DNA from: Lates calcarifer
Taxonomy: Eukaryota > Chordata > Actinopteri > Centropomidae
DNA: 64,000 nt
Direction: 5' to 3'
Assembly: GCF_001640805.2 (NCBI RefSeq)
Contig: NC_066833.1
Location: 9,534,715-9,598,714, forward strand
Notes under the pieces: generated by a model
Database searches by the model: none
Seen by the model: only the letters and a program-made list of their open reading frames with translations
What the model was told of the DNA's origin: nothing
Part shown: piece after piece, positions 1 through 10,320 of the stretch
How positions within the stretch are numbered: the stretch's first letter is position 1
Layout: each line of letters opens with the position of its first letter
Program-made: the position numbers and the translations under genes

Positions 1-2020
1 CACTGAGAGTGAGATTTTATTTTGCTTCACCAAAATGCATTGCAGGCTAACGACAAGGATAGTTCAACCTTGATTATGGAGCCAAGCACTTGTGGTCTAT
101 ATTGTCTTTACACTTTACACAAAACAAAGAAATGTGTTAAAAATACAAAGGAGAAAAAAAAATCCATTAAATTAACAGACAAGAAATGAGTTAGTCCAGT
201 TACAATGCAGTAAATTAATTAATTATGAATTCAAGAAACAGGTACATTTTTAATTTAGACAGTTAAGCAGCTAAAACTGGGATGCATTCAAAACCACCAG
301 GAAATTTCAGCTATTGTGAATGAATGGATCTTGCATTCAGTTCTCATAAAACATCCATGCTTCATGTTTATAAATGTGGTCATAGACCATGAAATGCAAA
401 ATGGTGCATTATTTCATTTTTCTAAAGTAACCTGAGGTAGTCTGACTTCCTCCTTTGCGCCTGTCATAACAACCTGACAGACAACTCATGGGATTTTTTA
501 AAATTATTTTTTACAAGAGGAAAGTCTTGAGAAATTTCTACCACAAGTTCTGTTTATATGAGTGGTTCCTGCATGAGTCCCCATGTATTTTTTCTTGCGT
601 CAGTCCCTGGAGTAATCTTTAAAATGTACTGTGTGTTCGGATGGTCTGGCAGTTCAGGTACAGTAGGTTGGTCACTGATGATGTCCGCCCACATTGCTTT
701 GGGGCATGACAGTTCACAAATAACAGGCAGACCACTACACCGCTCGGCTGTCAATGTGTCTACTTGCATCACTCACTCTGAGCAATGAAAGCAACATGGT
801 TATGCAACATGTTGCTCCAGATATATTCCATTCATAGTTAGCCACAATGCTTCAAGTATTTTCACTGCCACAGATAATTAACTGTTAGTTTAAGACCAAA
901 TGATGATTTATTGACCCTCTTTGAATTCACAATGCAAGAACCACGACTTAATTTACTTATTTGGGATAATCTGTGATTGTATGAATGAGCTGTAAACTGT
1001 TTAACAAGATAAACTATTGGACACAAATGGTGTAGGGTGAAACACACCCTTTGCTTTGTGTAGGGTTAAGTCAGTTGACGTGTAATACTCACTTCAGGAT
1101 GCTTGGTATGAGCCCAGCTCATCCCGAGTTTGCATCACCAGTGTGTGGGCTCACATGCAAACCAACAGGCATTGGTGTTTTGATGCACGTCATCATGTGC
1201 GTTGCTCCTCGGGCTCAGGATGAAGGTGGAAATCCCTCATGAGTGTAACCTGTAGAGACACCGTGAGAGAGAGAAAAGAGAGGAAATAGATAAAAGGTGG
1301 TTGGAGGACTGTGAAAAACAAGTTGGGAGAAGAGTATAGAGCCTGTAATTGGAGGCTGAGAGGACTCACTCCAATCAAGTGCAGTCCTTCTGCATGAACT
1401 TCAGTTATTATCATAACTTCACATGAATTTAAGGAAAAGCTTCTGGAAAGAATAGCCTTCAAAATTACACCCTGGTGGAGCCTCTTGGTCTTTCATGTCT
1501 GAGTTCTGAGCTGCATAGTGGTTGTCTCAGTGCATTTTTAGCCTTAGCCTCGCAGTTTTCCATCTGTTAGATTTCCCTTTGACAGATTTTCTGCCTGAGT
1601 CTTGTTTATTTGTAGAACAATTATTAAAGATTGTGACTATAATCTAACACAGAAGTCTTTCAAAGGAGTAAAACTGTTTGCTCCAAGGTCATTATTTGTC
1701 CATGTATTATTTTACTGAGGGAGGATTCCTCTCATAACACCAACCAGCTTTCAAGGCTATGTCTTTGTTTTCCCAGGGGGCTCATTATTGTTTTACAGTA
1801 GTCTAATGATTGGTAATGAAGAGGAAAAGGATGTGTCAATTAGTAAAAATATAAAAAAGGTCACACAGCTTCATGACATTATAATCATGAAACAAGCACT
1901 GGAGTATATGACATGACAGCTGACCTTACTCATTTTATGGTGAGGTTACTGAATTTTATGTCAGTCAATGCGTTAAGAGACTTTTTCTTGCCACGTCAGG
2001 CGTCACTCAAAGGTGTTGGC
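1..2020. other. unannotated noncoding stretch
   Basis: I see no gene or recognisable repeat here. Open frames are short (under 90 codons) on both strands and have no domain I recognise. The stretch is AT-rich with short A runs near 155-165. A 12-bp palindrome, gcaacatgttgc, lies near 803-814. It could be intergenic or intronic. Confidence 0.6.
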
Positions 2021-2023
2021 CTG

Positions 2024-2178
2024 TTGGTCCACCATTTTTGTTCCAGACGGAACGACGACTCATTGATGGGATGGGTCTAGGATAATAGTTGCAACACTAG
2101 AAGGCTGATAATTTAAACTTTTAGTGAAATATCTGGACAACTATTGGATGGACTGCAGTTGAATTTAGTACACACATT
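2024..2178 (+). mobile_element. fragment of a dispersed teleost repeat ('ggacaactattggatgg' family)
   Basis: The fragment opens with ttggtccaccatttttg and carries the block gaaatatctggacaactatt, then ggatggactgc and a 'ggtacagacattc'-like stretch (here agtacacacattc). I recognise this order from a very common teleost repeat, in which this block comes just before 'ggatgaatcc...ggtgatc'. A second copy of the family, covering that next part, is at 22228-22475 in the same orientation. It encodes nothing visible. The superfamily is not known to me. The match is by recall, and the copy is clearly old and truncated. Confidence 0.6.
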
Positions 2179-2261
2179 CTTAGTCTTTGTCATGTTGGAA
2201 CTTTAGTCGCATGCACTGCACTTTGGCGAGTTACATCCAGTCGCTCCAACTCTTGGATCGT

Positions 2262-2345
2262 TGGAGCCATGTTAGTTCAGTGGTTAGCATGGACTGCCTT
2301 TCAAAGGTAAACTGTAAAGCACTTTGGATAAAAAGAAAATGGAGG
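2262..2345 (+). repeat. possible SINE-like fragment
   Basis: The string gttcagtggttagcatgg resembles the A-box side of the tRNA-derived head of many fish SINEs (usually 'gctcagtggttagcac'). About 30 bases later comes ctgtaaagcactttggataa, which resembles the tail shared by several LINE/SINE families ('gtaaagcgctttgga...'). There is no B box or poly-A tail, so this is at best a rearranged remnant. Confidence 0.35.
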
Positions 2346-3555
2346 TTGTGCATGCATGGCATCCAAAACATTTTATTTGCATTTCACAACTGTTTAAATG
2401 ATGCACTTTCTGCCTTCTGTTAAACAGTGAAGGCTTCACCACAACTATACATTCAATCACAGCATTGTGCAATTCATATAATTACATTATTCCAATGAAG
2501 CATGTCTTAATGTCCTCACATGCACAAACACTAAAGGATCAGACTTGTATGGTTAGATTGAGACATTAGTGTTGATTAATTTTTTCATTAGTGTTCACTG
2601 GACAATTGAGACGTTCTAAAGCTCATTTACTCCAACCATTTGACAATAGACTACAATGGTAATGAGATTACATTTGTCAAGAACAATAATTTAAACCAGA
2701 CCAGGCAGATTTGCTGGGCATGTCTGTTTAAACAGAAGTAACACACAGCTTTTGTCCAGTAGGAATATTCATCAGCAGTGATATGAAAAGGTTGATGAAG
2801 ATTCTGCTTTGCAAGCAGTCCTCGATCCTCTTCATTTCACCTACTACCTGTAGGTGTTTTATTGTATAATTAGAACGTGGAAACAGATGGCATACCTAAC
2901 CAGCACGTCTGTTCTTGTTTGTAAATGTAAAACCCCATCATGTTTGATTGAGATGGGCAAATTGTTCCACTGGGTTTCTACAGCAACATTAGGTAGTCTC
3001 AAAACTGTACCTCGCTTAAAGTGGTCAACGGTAATACGCACAACAAGGCAGTCATTATTTTTCTAATGAACACTGACTTTTATCTGCTGAAAATCCTTGT
3101 GCTGAGAAACACATTCATTTTATGTGATGTTAATAGGTCTTTGTAGAAAAATGATTCATGTCAAATGTGAGTTCAAAGATGAGCATGGCATCTTTTCTGG
3201 AGACAAAATTAGCTGTGAATTTCCTTTGCCTTTCTTCTGCTAATCTAATTTGTGTGACAGCACTGTAGAGAGCTGTGTTTTGTAATTAATCTATAGACTG
3301 GAATGTAATCGCTATTTCCTTGCATGACAAGCATGCCAGCCCGAGCCATCCAAAGAGAGCAGGTGTGAATCCTGAGCTGAGAAGCTGTTGTATTTCTTAT
3401 GTCTGTCCATCTGTTTATCTTTTTACTATATCTATCTGTCTGTCTTTATTGATTTATTGACATCAAATGGTTTTGCACACTCTAAGAGCAGTTCAGGGAT
3501 TTGAGAGCAGTTGAGACCAGTGTCGACGTGTCTTTGTGCTACCTCATTCTCTGCC
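2346..3555. other. unannotated noncoding stretch
   Basis: AT-rich sequence. Opposed short open frames at 2854-3066 overlap on both strands and are chance frames. I found no repeat or gene that I could name. Confidence 0.55.
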
Positions 3556-3559
3556 GTGG

Positions 3560-4012
3560 TGATGAGGGCGCTGAGCCTGAAAATGAAGGTGAACATCTTT
3601 ATTTACCAGTGTGTCTAGGTTCTCACCCTCATGCTTGGTCATTAATTTTGGGGGGTAGCGACAGAGAGGAGGACATGGGTGGATAGTAACAAACTGAAAT
3701 GAGTTCCCTTTGTGGTGTCACAGCTCATAGTAGAGCTGTTGTTACTGCCCTTAAAGGATCAGGTTGAGGTGGTTCAGGCATCTAATAAGGATACCTCCTT
3801 AATGTGTCCCTGTGGAGATCCTGGGACAGGCCCTAAAACACACCGGGGGATTACATATCAGGCCTGGGAATGCCTTGTGATCCCTGAGGACTAGCTAACA
3901 GAAGGAGCCAGAGAGAAGGGTTATTGGTCTACGTTGCTTGGTCTGCTACCAAACAAGCCCAGTGAAAAAGGTAAAAATAGATGGTGGATTGATGTATGGA
4001 TGGATTTATGGC
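3560..4012 (+). mobile_element. decayed Rex3/RTE-like LINE 3' end
   Basis: The nucleotide order follows the C-terminal part of a teleost LINE polyprotein. First comes a 'gctgagcc..aa.gaa..tgaac.tc.atttacc' block at 3569-3607. Then comes a region translating to a relic of 'VEPLLL...QLRW..H..RMP', read here as VELLLLPLKDQVEVVQASNK around 3727-3790. Then comes a counterpart of 'RTRWRDYISRLAWERLGIPPE', read as THRGITYQAWECLVIPED at 3840-3893. It finishes with a degenerate GATG-rich tail at 3978-4010 (gatggtggattgatgtatgg). Rex3 elements are known for GATG-rich 3' ends. Several stops and frameshifts make it non-functional. Almost all of the element, including the catalytic core, is missing, as expected for 5' truncation. 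The family name is from recall; another RTE-type LINE remains possible. Confidence 0.75.
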
Positions 4013-5845
4013 TGGTATTACAAATGAAACTATCCAGGATGATGAGCTGCTATGTAAGTAAGTTCATCTCTGACCACATTCAGCAAGGTGAGACTGGTTT
4101 TAGCTTGGTGTTGTGTTATTTTTTCAGTCTTAGAAACAGCAACAACTCTCAGTGCTTTCCTGCCGAGTTTCACCTTATTTCCATTTTTAGTCATTGATTA
4201 AACAGATGGGTTTCTGCTGTGTATTTGGCATTTGCAGTGGTAGTGGATTTGTTACTGTCTAGAGGACCACAAAGAGTTTTTTGAGACAGCTTTAGCTTTG
4301 ACAGGTGATGTCTAACGTCTTCTCAGCATCGCTAAATTACTTTGTTCTTCTCACTCGCTTGACCTCACACAAACACATGTACACACACACACACACACAC
4401 ATTGAGTTGCTGTGTTGAATGAAATGTATGTAACATAACAGCTTCTTTTCTCACATGTTTTCATGCTCCGTCAGAGCTCGGCACAGTTGAGCGAACAAAC
4501 CGTTCGGATTCGTGTTGGGTTGAACTTGACGAGGCTGCTCTTTGATATCTTCAAGAGTTTCTTTGGACAGGTCAAGTTGTAGAGACATACAGTCCTGCTT
4601 TGAGCTTATATCTCTGACCTACATTGCTGTGCATCATAGTTAAACAGTTCTAAGGTGCTTTCATATCTAACCTTTTCGGTCCGATCAGAATAAACCCTGG
4701 TGTGTTTGCACGGTTCTTTTGGGCTGGTGTGACAGTGTAGAGCTATATGTGGATTTATGTAAATCATTTGGTAACCAGTGAATGAGTTACCTGTCAGTCT
4801 GTAGAACTTAATGTTTACTCCTCTTACTGGTTCACCTGCAGCTCTGGAAACTTCAAACCTCATCTCTAATGTAGTTTAGAGTTGTTGCCAGCGTTTTAAA
4901 TCTTTTACAGCATATGGAAAACATGTTTGCAGCTCTTTTAGATGCTTTGTGGCTGTGCTTGAATATGACAAACCCTTGTTCTTTTTTCTGTCATCATTCG
5001 TGTCTCATTTTAAATGTTAGTACAGCTTGTTAACACATTTTTGATCACGTCTACGTCTGCAGACTGTTCATAAGCTGTGATCACATTTCACACTAGTTCC
5101 AACACCTAACAACAGAAACAGAAAAATGAGAACGATGTCATGATTTCAGCTGCCTTAAAACACACTACAGATCACAGAGAGCAGGACTGACCTCTCTGAT
5201 TTCTCTTTACTGTTATTGTCCACCTGGACACAGCAGCTATATGTGGTGCATCTTTGTCCTTGTTATCTTTAGCTGTATCTGTAGAGCACTGAGTAGAACT
5301 ATACAGAGATTTATTGACAACTGGACTGAAATTCTTTGTACTTTCCCGACATGGCTCTGATTCAGATTGAAATGTTCATACCTGTGGGAGAAGAGTCTCT
5401 CTGAGACTGACCGAAGTGGGAAAAATCACGCAGCCTTATGTGGGATTATTTTGCTGTTTATTTTTTTAGACATCTCTCAAGAGACTGAATTTATGTCACG
5501 GGGGATTTATGTAGCTGATTTTCAAGCGAGCAAGCTTAATGGATGCCTCCATCATTTTCAGACATTCCACATTACACACTGCACCAATTATCAGCCTTAT
5601 GGGACAAGTCTGAAAATAATAGTGACATAAAAATGACACTGGCATCATGCCTGCATTAAATCTCTTGAAAATATTCCCAATTCACATCCCCACTGCTAAC
5701 ATTTACATTCTGAACCTCCCCCTTACCCTGTAAAGATTACCTCTGGCCACTAACCTTTGACCTGAAGGCAGTAAAGGTGGCTGGGGATAGACCTTGGACA
5801 GGCCCAGAAGCGGGAAGCCAGGCAATAGTAGAGGGGTTGGGGATG
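4013..5845. other. unannotated noncoding stretch with one microsatellite
   Basis: Apart from the (AC)n run at 4381-4400 I see no repeat, gene or RNA. The open frames (at most 87 codons) show no known motif. Confidence 0.55.
4381..4400. repeat. (AC)10 microsatellite
   Basis: An uninterrupted run of ten AC units, preceded by acacatgt, which is itself an imperfect extension of the run. Confidence 0.95.
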
Positions 5846-5849
5846 AGGG

Positions 5850-5990
5850 TGCCCCTGAGCTGACCCAGAACGCGTTGGTCTACCTCAGAATCCCCAAGAA
5901 AGAATTAGAAGAAGAAGATAGGAAGAAGGGCTCAGTTGGCTACTTTGCTTAATGTACTATCACTGTGACCCAACCCAGTTAAGTCTGGGT
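5850..5990 (+). mobile_element. decayed LINE 3' end, upstream one of a tandem pair (Rex3-like)
   Basis: The segment at about 5870-5980 reads, with one or two frameshifts, as a relic of the LINE C-terminus: 'ALVYLRIPKKELEEEDRKKG' followed by a 'GYFA..' piece and 'CDPTQLS'. Intact relatives read roughly 'LGIPQ.PQEELEEVAGEREVW...LL...CDPTW'. The block catcactgtgacccaaccca at 5959-5978 corresponds to 'ctgccactgtgacccaacc'. The segment stops at about 5990, where a second, independent copy of the same end begins. It is non-coding. Confidence 0.6.
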
Positions 5991-5994
5991 CAGT

Positions 5995-6155
5995 GTGCAG
6001 CATGGTGGAATTATATCAGAATACACTGCAGAAAAATCCCCAGACACGGCCCTGGCCCGAGGATGAGCTGGAGGAAACTGTGGGGGAAAAGAACATTAAG
6101 AAGCTGCAGTGCAACCCTGACCAGGACAAACCACTCCAAAATGGATATATAGGTT
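5995..6155 (+). mobile_element. decayed LINE 3' end, downstream one of a tandem pair (Rex3-like)
   Basis: Starting with gcagcatggtggaattatat at 5998, the sequence matches the '(R)TRWRDYI' block (here WWNYIRIHCRKIP). Then ccgaggatgagctggagga at 6057-6075 matches the 'P.EELEE' block. Next come 'tgtgggggaaaag', a counterpart of 'GEREVW', and 'gcaaccctgaccaggacaaa', a counterpart of the 'RPDPDKR' end. The copy finishes at atggatatatagg, a remnant of the ATGGATGG tail. The same protein region is therefore present twice within about 300 bp. It carries frameshifts and cannot be translated as a unit. Confidence 0.65.
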
Positions 6156-6654
6156 GATGTCCTCAATTCAGTTTCAGCAACATGGGCATATTGTTGTGCA
6201 ATATAATAAAATCTACATCTTGGCTGGTAGTCAAACAGACGCATATGCACAGGGAGTACAGCCAGATATTCACAAACCTCTACAAAGCAAGGGGAGTCAA
6301 GTGCACATCCCACAAAACCTCAGTGGGATGGTGAATACAAAGATTAACAGAAATACAGAGAAGAGGAACCTGCAAGCTGCAGTCAGGATTCCCTCAGGCA
6401 TCATTGGCAATCCAAGTGCTGAGGGAGCTCTGATTCCACTGTCCAACTGCTTCTCTATTCATTTCACGAAGCAACATAATAAGTTTGATGTCCAGTCAGT
6501 TCCAACTCTGTACCCTGTATCCGGTTAATTTGTTATTATATGAGTAACCACTTAGTCCAACATATGTTCAGACATGTACATTTCAACCTATTGTATGAAC
6601 ACGTACAATCAGAACATGGAGAATGCATGGTCAAAAGTTCATTGGCAACCAAAC
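6156..6654. other. unannotated stretch holding an unassigned 124-codon open frame
   Basis: The plus-strand frame at 6154-6528 is open for 124 codons and is rich in Gln, Asn, Ile and Ser. It has no signal peptide, membrane segment or motif that I can name. It sits between two transposon relics, so it may be part of an unidentified element, but it is most simply a chance frame. Confidence 0.45.
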
Positions 6655-6885
6655 ACAAGAACCGTTATTCTCCTGGGAAGGCTTTCCACAAGATTTTGGA
6701 GGCTTGCTGAAAGGATTGGCCTCCATTCAGCCACACAAGCATTAGTGAGGTCGGCCACTCATGTTAGGCGATAAGGCCTGGCTCATGGTCAGTGTTCCAG
6801 TTCAGCCCAAAGAAGTCTGATGTGGTTCAGCCTCGGAAAGTGGTTCTAATAGACCTCGATTTATGCATTAGAGCATTCCCCGAAA
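6655..6885 (-). pseudogene. Tc1-like DNA transposon relic, transposase C-terminus
   Basis: Read on the minus strand, a 'HKSRSIRT' stretch near 6855-6880 corresponds to the family's 'HKARSIKT'. This is followed by 'WAELEH' (family 'LWDELER'), 'ARPYRLT', 'VADLTNACVAEW', and the well-kept piece 'SLQNLVESLPRR' at about 6668-6712. Tc1/mariner transposases end in this way after the 'SPDLNPIEH' motif. That motif is lost here. In-frame stops lie inside 'LEH*P*ARP' and after 'RLT'. The upstream DNA-binding domain and the first catalytic Asp residues are not seen. I could not locate terminal inverted repeats. The protein is non-functional. Confidence 0.75.
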
Positions 6886-6957
6886 AAGGAAGCAAACTTA
6901 TGTGTAAAATATCATTGTACGATGTAGCATTACAGTTAATTGTTTGACTTAATTTAT

Positions 6958-7135
6958 TTTGACATCTTTCATTACCCTGCCACTGTTCTGTAAGTGCTTC
7001 ATTTTCAGTTATCGAGCAAAAGTGTCCAACTGGATGTGAGCTCCGATGATTGACTTCTATTTTCACTTCCGTAAAGTGTGAAGAGAATCTTTTCTCTCCT
7101 TATCTTGCCATTTTTCACATTTGGAGACAACACAA
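6958..7135. repeat. imperfect direct repeat, copy 1
   Basis: It begins ttttgacatctttcattacc and runs through ctgttctgtaagtgcttcat, ttttcagttatcgagcaaa, cttctattttcacttccgta and aagtgtgaagagaatctttt. Copy 2, with the same order of blocks, is at 7661-7848. The two differ by scattered substitutions and a small insertion (tggtaaat in copy 2). The neighbouring sequences do not match, so the unit is about 180 bp. It could be a non-autonomous transposon family or a local duplication. Confidence 0.8.
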
Positions 7136-7660
7136 CCACGAAAACAGTCCCAGAACAAAAGTACATAAAAGTTGAAAATGAAGGTATCTGCTGTGGTTTT
7201 GAACACAAATATACATAAGGGGGTTACTGTAATTTTTTGGTGATGTTCCTGTTTCTAGCTGCACAGTTTACAACCTTCTTTAAAAACCAAGCTCCATGTG
7301 GATGTATCTGCCCGTCTGTTCTGCTGCCACTACGACTGCACTGCCATTTGATGACAAATTTATCACATCTGGGACATCCCGCGACAGTTTCCTTCTTAAC
7401 TTTTCTCTGAAGTTTATTCTAATTTCAGACGAACCTGACAGAGTGTGACGAAGAGGTCGTTAGCTGTCTGAGATAAGCCTGCTGTGGCTAATCCAAACCT
7501 TGTCATGTAGTGACAGTTGCTCTTGTTGATGTTACCTGTGCTGATATTTATCCATTATTTTCAAGGACAGCTCCAAAACATGCAAGAATGCATTTTAAAA
7601 AAAGCAAGATTTTAGCCTGAGTTCTGCCTGTTAGAAGACATTAGGTCTGTTTACCTGGGT
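7136..7660. other. spacer between the direct repeat copies
   Basis: About 525 bp with no open frame of note and no repeat that I recognise. Confidence 0.5.
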
Positions 7661-7848
7661 TTTGACATCTTTCATTACCCTGCCCCCTGTTCTGTAAGTG
7701 GTTCATTTTCAGTTATCGAACAAATGGTAAATGTGTCTAACTGATTGTGGGCTCCTGTGATTGCCTTCTATTTTCACCTCTGTAAAGTGTGAAGAGTATC
7801 TTTTCTCTCTGTACTTTGTCATTTTGGACAGTTTGGACATAACACTTC
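7661..7848. repeat. imperfect direct repeat, copy 2
   Basis: Same order of blocks as copy 1 at 6958-7135: ttttgacatctttcattacc, ctgttctgtaagtggttcat, ttttcagttatcgaacaaat, cttctattttcacctctgta and aagtgtgaagagtatctttt. It carries an eight-base insertion after 'caaa'. The orientation is the same and the start-to-start distance is about 703 bp. Confidence 0.8.
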
Positions 7849-8285
7849 CCCCGTTTTATCACAGAGAAAAAAAATCCTGTTACTCAGAAGGGTGCCTGCA
7901 AAGCTAATATCATGTGTCAACTGGAATACTGTCAGAATAAAATACTGTATCATTCCTGCCACAGGCAAATCAGTATTATCCCCAGTAACTCTGATTTTAA
8001 ATATATTTTTAGGCACAGGGAAAAATTATTTCAGGAACTTGGATAAACGGACATGCAAGATTTCTCTGAGCAAAACTGAAAATGACCCTTTTTTCCCACA
8101 GACTAGCTGGACGAACAGCAAACGTCTGTTCATCAAAACTGAACGGCAGATTGAGCAAAATGTAGACAGATGTCTTGGGGAGCTGTATACCATGAAATAA
8201 AAGAATATTTATTGTCACATAGCCAGAGGCGTAATCTGGATTTCTCATGGCAAAAAGTTAAATTAAACCACCAAATTAAAACAAG
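7849..8285. other. unannotated stretch, overlapping chance frames
   Basis: Open frames of 102 codons (plus, 7892-8200) and 79-83 codons (minus, 8009-8384) overlap one another. None has a recognisable motif. The end of the stretch runs into the LINE fragment that follows. Confidence 0.45.
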
Positions 8286-8287
8286 AA

Positions 8288-8568
8288 CTGAATGTGGAAG
8301 TGCAGCCAAGGTGTCTGGTGCGGTGGCCTCAGGGCTGCATTTCTGCTTTTTGCAGATAATGTGGCTCTTACAGTATGGTTTCATCAGGTTTGGTCCACAC
8401 TGAGCCGACGTCTGCAGCCCGGGATGAAGCTAAGTACCTCCATGGTACACTGTCAGGAAAATACAGACTGCCTCTGTCAGAGTGGGAGTGAGTAACTGCC
8501 CCAAGAGAGGGAGTTAAAGTATCTTGTGTGTGAGTGAGGGCAAGATGGAGAGGCGGATTGGTACCACG
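8288..8568 (+). mobile_element. LINE reverse transcriptase fragment with altered FADD box (Rex3-like)
   Basis: At 8346-8366 the sequence encodes LFADNVA, a counterpart of the reverse transcriptase catalytic box 'LLFADDVVL'. The second metal-binding Asp has become Asn (aat at 8358-8360). Next come 'LQPGMKLSTSM' (family 'EAAGMRISTSKSEAMV') at about 8412-8445 and 'LCQSG' (family 'L.VG'). Then a frame-shifted 'Q.REGVKYLV' leads to 'vseGKMERRIGT' (family 'SEGKMEREIDRRIGA') at 8535-8563. In an intact element this region lies just upstream of the part preserved at 3560-4012, so both probably come from one family. Multiple breaks make it a pseudogene. The family is named from recall. Confidence 0.75.
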
Positions 8569-9878
8569 TTTATATATATGCTCAAAAAATGGCTAGTGGG
8601 CTTTTGAAATGACATGCAGGAGGTGGAAAAAAGAACAAAAACTTTATTAAAAATGAACCTGAACCAGTTCCAGTTACATACTCCAGCTGGTTCAGGATTT
8701 TAAAAAGGGAAGTTAAAGTAGTTCAGATCTATTTTTCAGCCACTGCGCCGACTCTTCATTTTTATTTGACTAAAAGCAGTTTGTTTTTTCTTCCAGCTGC
8801 CGTTTAACACATTCACACCTTGAAGCCGCCCAGGACAACCGCCACAGTCTGATCTTTGGACCAAATGGAGTGCTCCCCAAAATGGCTGACCACTTTCCCT
8901 TACTTCTACAAACCTGTGTTGACAGTTGTAAGTAAGAATCTTTCCATCATGTTCAAATATTGATCCCTGTGTCCCTGGCTTCTCCTTTGAAGCAGAGGAC
9001 CTCTCAACACATATAACCACTTTTGCTGAGCTTGCGGTCATGAACTGTTCTGTGTGTGCTTGGGTCTGTTTTGTAGACACTCTTAGTGTAAGTGAATATC
9101 ACAGCTCCTGAGGGAGCAGCAGAGCCAAGCACAGGAAATGACAGAAAAAAAAGCAGAGTTGATTGAATTTATCTTAACTACCAGGGGAGAGGATTGTGCT
9201 TTACTGTGATGATATGAAATGCAAGAAAGATACAGGTAGAAAAAGCCATACTTCTACAATGGGTAAGCACTAGATAAAAACATTTTTTAAAGTGTCAGAC
9301 GTTCATGAGGAAAGAGAAAAGATGATGATTCTTGTGCCGTAATTTATTTATGGATATGCTGTAAATGTTCAATACTAACCACTAAGTAAATAAGCTTGTC
9401 TCCAAAATTTAGCACAACTACTGTGAAGATAAGGCATGAAAAAATACCTGCTTCAGATCTAAAATCTAGATTAAATCCATCCTACAAACATCTGCACTGA
9501 CCACACAAAGAGTTTGCAGCTAAGGACACATCAGGATACACTTTGAGTTGGAATAATTACAAAATTATTGTTTTTGTCGGGCTGAAAATTCAAAACTTAT
9601 TAAGAAAAATCTAATGATTGAGCCTTCACTGGTGGAACCTTGAAATGCATTAAACTAAACAATGGCCCAGTATCCTTCTGCACACACTTATACAAAGAGG
9701 CTGCTGTTAAAAGCAGGCTTTTTAAATTGGAATTTTTTTTTTCAATTATTTCATCCACCCACGTACAACAACTCTTTAACTTGAAGCAGGGTACGTCAGC
9801 TCACTGATTAATGACATTTTTCTAAATACTGTCTAAAACTTTCTGTGGAAAAATACATTTTTGTTAACTGTTTGGTTT
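8569..9878. other. unannotated noncoding stretch
   Basis: A 114-codon minus-strand frame at 8736-9080 has no motif that I recognise and no matching frame nearby. The rest is AT-rich with A/T runs near 9727-9740. I name no repeat here. Confidence 0.5.
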
Positions 9879-10320
9879 TAAAGAAACAGGTGAATATTTC
9901 TGAAAATACATGTGTTTGCGTTCTTAACAAGAATTGAGCAGATTGATTCTGGTCTGTATGATGAATGTAAGGCTACTGCCAGCAGTCAGTTAGCTTTGCT
10001 TAGTGTATAAAGCAGTTAGCCACCTCTGTCCAAGTAAAATAAAATCCACCCACCAGCATCTCAAAAGCTCTGAACCAGTGTCATGTGGCTAATGAAGCCC
10101 GAAGCAGAGATGAGGAATTTACAGGCTTCAAAACCAGCCGACGCTGACTCAAGTCACATCACTTGAAGCAATTTATCAGACTTCACACAGCTTTCTCTGC
10201 AGCCACAGACTCCAACACCTGAGAACACACTTTAATGTGATAAATCGGTGGCATTCCCCTTTTAGACATGAGAGCGGTATCGATATTCTCACACCAAGAA
10301 GCTTCATTTTTCATTTTACA
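9879..10320. mobile_element. palindromic non-autonomous element, copy 1
   Basis: The left end starts near taaagaaacagg, which resembles the usual 'taaaggaatag' start. It continues with 'gcagattgattctggtctgt' and 'cagttagctttgcttagtg', then the inner block 'aaatccacccaccagcatct' at about 10042-10061. The right end, 'gacatgagagcggtatcgat' (10266-10285) plus 'attctcacaccaagaa', is the inverted counterpart of the left arm. I recognise the arms from a very abundant percomorph repeat in which 'gagatgagaagatcgatacc' and 'gttagcttagcttagcataa' are mirrored at the two ends. It has no coding capacity. The superfamily is unknown to me. Confidence 0.65.

Noticed and set aside
5238..5284. Resemblance of 'ttatctttagctgtat' to miR-9
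   Set aside because: The seed region does not match and no hairpin partner is present.
6154..6528. 124-codon plus-strand frame between transposon relics
   Set aside because: I recognise no transposon or host protein in it. It may be part of an unknown element but cannot be called a gene.
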